Shown in pieces: positions 9,801-13,244 of a DNA stretch of 13,244 nucleotides; within the stretch, counting starts at the first letter, position 1, and every line of letters begins with the position of its first letter. The notes under the pieces are model-generated. The model saw only the letters and a program-made list of their open reading frames with translations. It had not been told where the DNA came from and made no database searches. The DNA is taken from contig FN649755.1 of the NCBI GenBank assembly GCA_000310025.1, forward strand, positions 2,085,884 to 2,099,127, written 5' to 3'. This stretch comes from Ectocarpus siliculosus. Its lineage: Eukaryota > Sar > Phaeophyceae > Ectocarpales > Ectocarpaceae. The position numbers and the translations under genes were made by a program.

Positions 9801-11741
9801 GATTCTGTACTTCAACACTGAACACCATAACGAGCACTGCTACGTTGTCGATCACAAAAAAGAGTGCGGCGTAACTAACCTCTTGCCCGAACCGAAACAG
9901 GGCGTGGGCCAGCCGGCTGCACTCATCCCAGTCTTGCTGCGACATCCGGTTCGAGGAAACAATTTCCTGCGCGCTAATCAGCTCGTCGTGCAAGTCGTCC
10001 TGAAAGGTTGGGCGAAAACCAACAAAGAACGCCAACAATATATAATTGCAATTTTCTGTGGTTTCTCCATGGCGCTTTTTGTCCAATTTTTCCAAATTTC
10101 CAGATTTCCAAATTTGGAACGAACGGTGCCTGTAGTTTCCAAATTTTCCAAATTTCCAGTTTTTTCCCTCGGCCCCAAATCGGGGTTCAACGGTCTACGG
10201 ATTTGGAACTTAGAAAATATTGGAAGCGAAACAGCTGGAAAAAAAGGCCTTTCGGCCAGGAAATAATAAACCAGGAGGTGATTGCTCAACCACGTACAGA
10301 GCCCTACCGACATGCCAGACAACCAGCCAGGCGCCAGCTAAAACAACCTGCACCTGAAGGGCAAGTCGAGCAACGACCACGCCTTGCCTGGCTTCAAGAA
10401 CCTCTACATGGCGCTTGACAACAAAAAAGGGCCGTAACAGAACACGATTTTTTCTCGCTGGGTGCAAAAACATCCAAACTCGCATGGAATAATGAGCGTG
10501 CTGCATCGCTACAGCTACGGTCCGTCCGCACATACGCATAAAAACCTTTAGTATTGGCCGAGTCTGGGGATCTTGGTTGCTAGGGTTACGTTACGAACAT
10601 CCGCTGTTTCTTTAGGTCTCTGTGCAAGGGGTTCTTCAACCGGGGTCACAAATGGTGCGCACGTTCTGATGTGTATACGAAATGTTTAGCACGAAGTTCA
10701 TGATTGGCACGGTCTTTCAGTGCGGGCGCGAACTCTGTACGCTGTCTTCTATTGTGGGCAAAAAACTGGTTTTTCCACGGTAAAAATACGTCTGAACTAC
10801 TGCTGTAGCAACCTTGGCCCGACGATATCGGGAACAAACGAATAGGGCTACCGCGGGATCGTTCCAACCAACAGGTGATAGCCATTTATCCTGAGTCATA
10901 GCGGGCACAACAGCACTGTCAACCTTGTGAAGAGGACGATAGTTGCCCTTGGAATTTCCGAGGGAGAGGATTTAGGGTGTTCCCCCACAACGAGCGTGTA
11001 CCTTGGTCGTAGGCGTCAGGATGTTGCCCATGGGCAGCGCCTGGTTCTTGGACATCCCCTCCGGGAGGGTGTGTCCGCAGTACGCCCTGGTTCCCTTCTC
11101 GTAGTTCTTCCATATGGAGGTGGAAGTGGAGCCCGTGAGGTAGCCGCGCATCACGAACTCGATCGGGAAAACCTGGCAAGACATCCGGACATGCAATGTC
11201 AACAACAGCAGCAGCAGTAGCGGCACAAGGAGCAGTAGCAGGGTACGAAGAAAAATAACAGCACGACAACAGCAGAAGTAGCAGCGGCAGCAGCAGCAGC
11301 AACAACAACAACAGAGTACGTAGAAAACAACATTAAATTAGAAACAACAACAACAACAACAGCAGCAATAACAACAACGGCGACCACCACCACGCCTACA
11401 GCCGCAGCAGCAACGACAGATATAGAAACAAAACAACAACAACAACAACAACAACGACGACGACGACGCCGGCTGCGACCGGCGAGATGGAACGAAATGA
11501 GCACCGAAACACCAACAGCGGCAAACAACAGCTTTATTTTTTCGCATCTACACAAACAGGCCCACATTTCCACTGCTGCTGTGGTTGGCACCAACAAAGC
11601 CGTTCCCACTGCTGTGTTGTGCATTCAGCCAGCAGTCCACCTCACCTTGCACTTCTTTCCGACGCAGACATTGGGGTGCGGCGATCCAAGCAGGTGGTTG
11701 GGAGCAATATGTCGAGTTTTCTCGAACCACCATGCGCTCGT
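6778..11741 (-). CDS. SAICAR synthase (phosphoribosylaminoimidazole-succinocarboxamide synthase), 5'-partial, 7 visible exons
   Basis: The enzyme joins CAIR and aspartate using ATP to make SAICAR in de novo purine synthesis (the reaction of bacterial PurC and yeast Ade1). Visible exons on the minus strand are 11741-11646, 11172-11002, 9999-9880, 9138-9022, 8282-8202, 7435-7331 and 6870-6778, with stop TGA at 6780-6778. Joined, they give 260 residues in one frame, all introns GT-AG and phase 0. Family landmarks appear in order: [38 protein letters not shown], the signature [11 protein letters not shown], the second signature [15 protein letters not shown], and [13 protein letters not shown]. 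After the second signature the protein is about two residues shorter than plant relatives. Layout and length match the monofunctional plant/bacterial type; no fused AIR carboxylase domain follows. The N-terminal ATP-binding region (GKxRDxY and SAFD motifs, about 80-90 residues) and any targeting peptide are missing and expected beyond 13244, so cell location cannot be judged. No frameshift or internal stop is seen. Confidence 0.95.
7331..7435 (-). CDS. SAICAR synthase visible exon 6 (35 codons)
   Basis: It follows acceptor TTACGCAG and ends before donor GTGTGT. It starts HCDPYKDE and ends YEIITGQ, matching the family's conserved C-terminal helix. Confidence 0.92.
8202..8282 (-). CDS. SAICAR synthase visible exon 5 (27 codons)
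   Basis: It follows acceptor GCTCGCAG and ends before donor GTGAGA. It encodes [10 protein letters not shown] then [13 protein letters not shown], the conserved segment after the second signature. Joining to the previous exon leaves this loop about two residues shorter than in plants. Confidence 0.92.
9022..9138 (-). CDS. SAICAR synthase visible exon 4 (39 codons)
   Basis: It follows acceptor GAGCAG and ends before donor GTGAAG. It contains both family signatures, LVDTKYELG and [14 protein letters not shown]. The first two residues after the acceptor align with relatives with no gap, which fixes this acceptor. Confidence 0.95.
9880..9999 (-). CDS. SAICAR synthase visible exon 3 (40 codons)
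   Basis: It follows acceptor CAACCTTTCAG and ends before donor GTTAGT. It runs from [13 protein letters not shown] to ALFRFGQE, the helical linker region that in relatives carries the Asp/Glu-rich segment before the first signature. Confidence 0.92.
10082..10160. repeat. TTTCCAAAT motif cluster inside a SAICAR synthase intron
   Basis: The motif TTCCAAATTTCCAG occurs exactly at 10090-10103 and again at 10146-10159, with further TTTCCAAAT-like copies and the palindrome CCAAATTTGG between. It lies close to the acceptor of visible exon 3 in the 1,002-base intron. It looks like a short degenerate tandem array; a protein-binding role is possible but unsupported. Confidence 0.75.
11002..11172 (-). 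CDS. SAICAR synthase visible exon 2 (57 codons)
   Basis: It follows acceptor CTTGCCAG and ends before donor GTACAC. It encodes the conserved core from [15 protein letters not shown] through NILTPTTK, including the Arg-Gly-Tyr segment and the TPTTK motif of the nucleotide-substrate site. Confidence 0.95.
11197..11468. repeat. CAG/CAA trinucleotide-rich intron tract
   Basis: Most of the 473-base intron between visible exons 1 and 2 is imperfect CAG, CAA, CGA and TAG triplets on the plus strand, that is CTG/TTG in the transcript. Long repetitive frames across it are artefacts of the triplet repeat. Pyrimidine-rich transcript sequence of this kind may help mark the 3' splice site. Confidence 0.95.
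11646..11741 (-). CDS. SAICAR synthase visible exon 1 (32 codons)
   Basis: It begins after ...TTCTACAG with [12 protein letters not shown] and ends at AAG before donor GTGAGG. The preceding residue in the family is normally Gln of a LNQ motif, so another exon must precede it. The final codons KKCK join directly to VFPIEF of the next exon. Its first half is duplicated at 12274-12345. Confidence 0.93.
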
Positions 11742-12025
11742 CTGTAGAATGCGTTCGGCAGGGAGTGGGGGCGGGGTATCGGAGTGTTGGGGGCGTCTGT
11801 TCACGTGAGAGTATTGCAGTACAGTACCGTGGGGTTGAAAAACTGAGGCAAATAAAAAAAAAGCAGAAAGAAAAAAAAACTGTCGAAAAAATAATATTAC
11901 CGCGGCGCGTCCACCTCCAGAGGTACCCTTCCTATGCATACACAACTTGAACCAACCAACACATGTGGCATATAAATATGAGAGCTGTGATGATCTATCT
12001 CCCCACGAAAAAAAAAAAGAGGAAA
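11742..12025. other. Intron or upstream flank between SAICAR synthase exon and U6 gene
   Basis: No gene is visible. On the minus strand there is a T-rich tract (11850-11900) and a short pyrimidine-rich stretch leading to the exon acceptor at 11743-11742. I searched it for the missing N-terminal SAICAR synthase exon and found nothing resembling it. Confidence 0.6.
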
Positions 12026-12029
12026 AAAA
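12010..12029 (-). terminator. Pol III-type T-run terminator of the U6 gene
   Basis: In the transcript sense T7 (12029-12023) is followed by CCTC and a second run of about 11 T. Clustered T runs directly after the conserved 3' end are the usual stop signal for RNA polymerase III. Confidence 0.8.
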
Positions 12030-12078
12030 GTTTCGATACACCTCTCGATTCGTGCGTGTCATCCTTGCTCCAGGGGCC

Positions 12079-12109
<31 letters not shown>

Positions 12110-12134
12110 TACGGATGATGACTTTCGTCATTCC
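12027..12134 (-). ncRNA. U6 spliceosomal RNA
   Basis: U6 is the catalytic RNA of the spliceosome, pairing with the 5' splice site and with U4 and U2. The minus strand has a 5' stem-loop (ATGAC, GAAA loop, GTCAT, at 12131-12118), then CATCCG and AAAATTGGAACG. The ACAGAGA box is intact (12095-12089) and is followed by GATTAGCATGGCCCC with the AGC triad. AAGGATGACACGCA completes the internal stem-loop, and the RNA ends in a T7 tract (12029-12023) typical of Pol III termination. The core is almost identical to plant and animal U6. One difference stands out: CCCCTGGAGCAAGG has one base more in the internal stem-loop than the usual CCCCTGCGCAAGG. I see no TATA element at the expected upstream distance. 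The 5' end is placed within a few bases. It could be a functional gene or a very recent copy. Confidence 0.93.
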
Positions 12135-12273
12135 GTTCGCTGCCGCAATTGTTTTTCATGTCAACGATGTTTTTCTTCCTCTGCGACTGCTGGGCATGGA
12201 GGTGGTACACCCATGAGCATATCGATCGACCACAAGCTATCCACATGGAAAAATGATACCACGGTGATGAAGA

Positions 12274-12345
12274 AGGTGGTTTGGAACAATATGTCGAGTA
12301 TTCTCGAACCACCATGCGCTCGTCTATAGCATGCGTTCGGCCGAG
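12274..12345 (-). pseudogene. Truncated duplicate of the SAICAR synthase exon 1 splice boundary
   Basis: This stretch repeats 11692-11763 at an offset of 582. It covers about 20 bases of intron including an AG acceptor (CTATAG here, CTACAG in the real copy) and the first 51 or so bases of the exon. The exon part differs at about 4 of 51 positions; the frame is still open and reads TSAWWFENTRHIVPNHLL, with changes Lys to Asn and Ala to Val. Beyond that the copy diverges, lacks the second half ([14 protein letters not shown]) and its donor, and runs into a stop, so it cannot replace the real exon. It is best read as a partial tandem duplication. If transcribed within the same intron it offers a decoy 3' splice site. 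Confidence 0.85.
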
Positions 12346-12346
12346 A

Positions 12347-12639
12347 GGGGGGGGGGGGGGGGGGGATGTACTCATAATTTAGTCGTGCATGCGCGTACGT
12401 ACGTTAGACCATTGACCTCGCATCCCTACAAAGCCGGGACGGACCACGCCGGGTTCTCACCGGACCAGGCTCTCACATCACCAAGCGCGAAGCGCCGTGA
12501 GGTATTCGGCGAGTCGCATGAAGGGTGAGCTGCATCGCGCTAAGGGTGTTCGGCATCTTGTGCTTACTTCCTTGCGTACGCATGACAGCTGCTTGTGACT
12601 TAATTTATTTTCTGGTGCTTTGAATTCCAGAGACAGTTG
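12347..12639. repeat. Direct repeat copy 1 (G19 tract plus about 275-bp core)
   Basis: It starts with 19 consecutive G and continues from ACTCAT to GACAGTTG. The second copy is 12963-13244. The core contains CTCAC...GTGAG (5-bp outer pairing) around a small GC hairpin near 12473-12500, present in both copies. No coding frame or transposase is apparent. The unit may be a non-autonomous element or a piece of a satellite-like array. Confidence 0.93.
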
Positions 12640-12762
12640 TAAGCACTGTGTAACTGCCTCGAGGGTGTCTGACCAATTTAACACAACGTGGTGCGATCAT
12701 CCCCCTTGCGCGGAGTGAGGTTTCTCCACCCCGCACAACTTGATCTACTCGACGACCATTAT

Positions 12763-12812
12763 GGTTACCGCCAAAAAAAAATAACCAGAGGTAAAAAAAA
12801 AAAACGGTAACC
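12763..12812. repeat. 8-bp inverted repeat enclosing two A tracts
   Basis: GGTTACCG at 12763-12770 and CGGTAACC at 12805-12812 flank two poly(A) runs separated by a TAACCAGAGGT segment. It could form a cruciform or transcript hairpin; no function is evident. Confidence 0.6.
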
Positions 12813-12838
12813 TGGTTGCCGAGTTCACGAAGTGAATT

Positions 12839-12975
12839 GGCTTGTTTTACAACGTCGTTGCCAAGCGACGAAAACCCAATCCCGATGGCAAACACCGGGG
12901 GGGGCGGCTTGTTTTACAACGTCGTTGCCAAGCGACGAAAACCCAACCCCGATGGCAAACACGGGGGGGGGGGGG
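12839..12975. repeat. 67-bp tandem duplication, two copies
   Basis: GGCTTGTTTTACAACGTCG begins at 12839 and again at 12906, and the two units are nearly identical, each ending in a poly-G run. Inside each, CGTCGTT-GCCA-AGCGACG can form a 7-bp stem with one G-T pair. On the minus strand each unit reads openly as FAIG(I/V)GFSSLGNDVVKQA, but the frame breaks between copies. The high identity implies a recent event. Confidence 0.95.
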
Positions 12976-13244
12976 TAGGGGTACTCATAGTCGTGCATGC
13001 CGTAGTCATTATGCCATTGGCCTCGCATCCTTACAAAGCCGGGACGGAGCACGCCGGGTTCTCGCCGGACCAGGCTCTCACATCACCAAGGGCGAAGCGC
13101 CGTGAGGTATTCGGTTAGCCGCATGGAGGGTGCGATGCATCGCGCTGAGGGTGTTCGGCATATTTTGCTTACTTGCTTGCGTACGGATGACAGCTGCGTA
13201 TGACTTAATTTATTTTCTGGTGCTTTCACTTCCAGAGACAGTTG
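12963..13244. repeat. Direct repeat copy 2 (cut by the window end)
   Basis: A G13 tract is followed by the same core as copy 1, spaced about 605-617 bases from it, with scattered substitutions and small indels. It matches copy 1 up to the final base of the window, so the repeat continues beyond 13244. The hairpin region is conserved, here as CTCAC...GGCG-AAG-CGCC-GTGAG. Confidence 0.93.

Noticed and set aside
11199-11624. Valine/alanine/cysteine- or leucine-rich ORFs over the trinucleotide tract
   Set aside because: These are direct translations of CAG/CAA repeat DNA with no other support.
12440-12470. A GGGTTCTCACC stretch resembling a tRNA B box in the direct repeat, hinting at a SINE
   Set aside because: Only about half the consensus positions match and no A box or cloverleaf could be found upstream at the right spacing.
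12605-12895. Minus-strand frame FAIGIGFSSLGNDVVKQANSL as a possible N-terminal SAICAR synthase exon
   Set aside because: It lacks the GKxRDxY and SAFD motifs, lies in a duplicated unit, and the copies are out of frame with each other.
1-13244. CRISPR arrays, bacterial operons, tRNA or rRNA genes, or an integrated virus
   Set aside because: No regularly spaced repeats, ribosome-binding patterns, tRNA arms, rRNA segments or recognisable viral proteins were seen on either strand.

Overview
This is eukaryotic nuclear DNA. It holds a protein gene split by six GT-AG introns, a U6 spliceosomal RNA gene, an intact ankyrin-repeat ORF and much diverged repeat DNA. Introns of about 0.46-1.0 kb, trinucleotide-rich intron sequence, long gene-poor spacers and an ankyrin protein with a Trp/Arg-rich C-terminal tail fit a brown alga (Ectocarpus-like) or another intron-rich stramenopile. 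That assignment is inference; no ribosomal or organellar marker is present.

Layout. 1-426: no secure gene, one weak open frame at 15-251. 427-1686 (-): single-exon ankyrin-repeat protein of 419 aa, with a possible 5'-UTR intron acceptor just upstream. 1687-3514: no convincing gene. About 3515-5135: a long, diverged inverted repeat centred near 4340-4415, whose left arm also carries a 90-bp tandem duplication. 5136-6777: mostly empty, with a small orphan ORF at 5695-5913 (-), a TCC microsatellite and hairpins. 6778-11741 (-): seven exons encoding the C-terminal 260 residues of SAICAR synthase (purine biosynthesis). 11742-13244: a U6 snRNA gene (-), a truncated second copy of a SAICAR synthase exon boundary, a G19 tract, a roughly 605-617-bp-spaced direct repeat with a conserved hairpin, and a 67-bp tandem duplication.

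The seven SAICAR synthase exons join without adjustment. Every exon length is a multiple of three and every visible intron is phase 0. The N-terminal ATP-binding part, about 80-90 residues in relatives, is not found and should lie beyond 13244. If so, the U6 gene and the repeats sit inside a first visible intron longer than 1.5 kb, on the same strand as the host gene.

The genes do not form a pathway: one is a purine-synthesis enzyme, one a spliceosomal RNA, one a probable protein-interaction scaffold. The most interesting structures are the exon-fragment duplication beside the U6 gene, the U6 loop variant, and the long inverted repeat, which could fold into double-stranded RNA or be a decayed foldback element.
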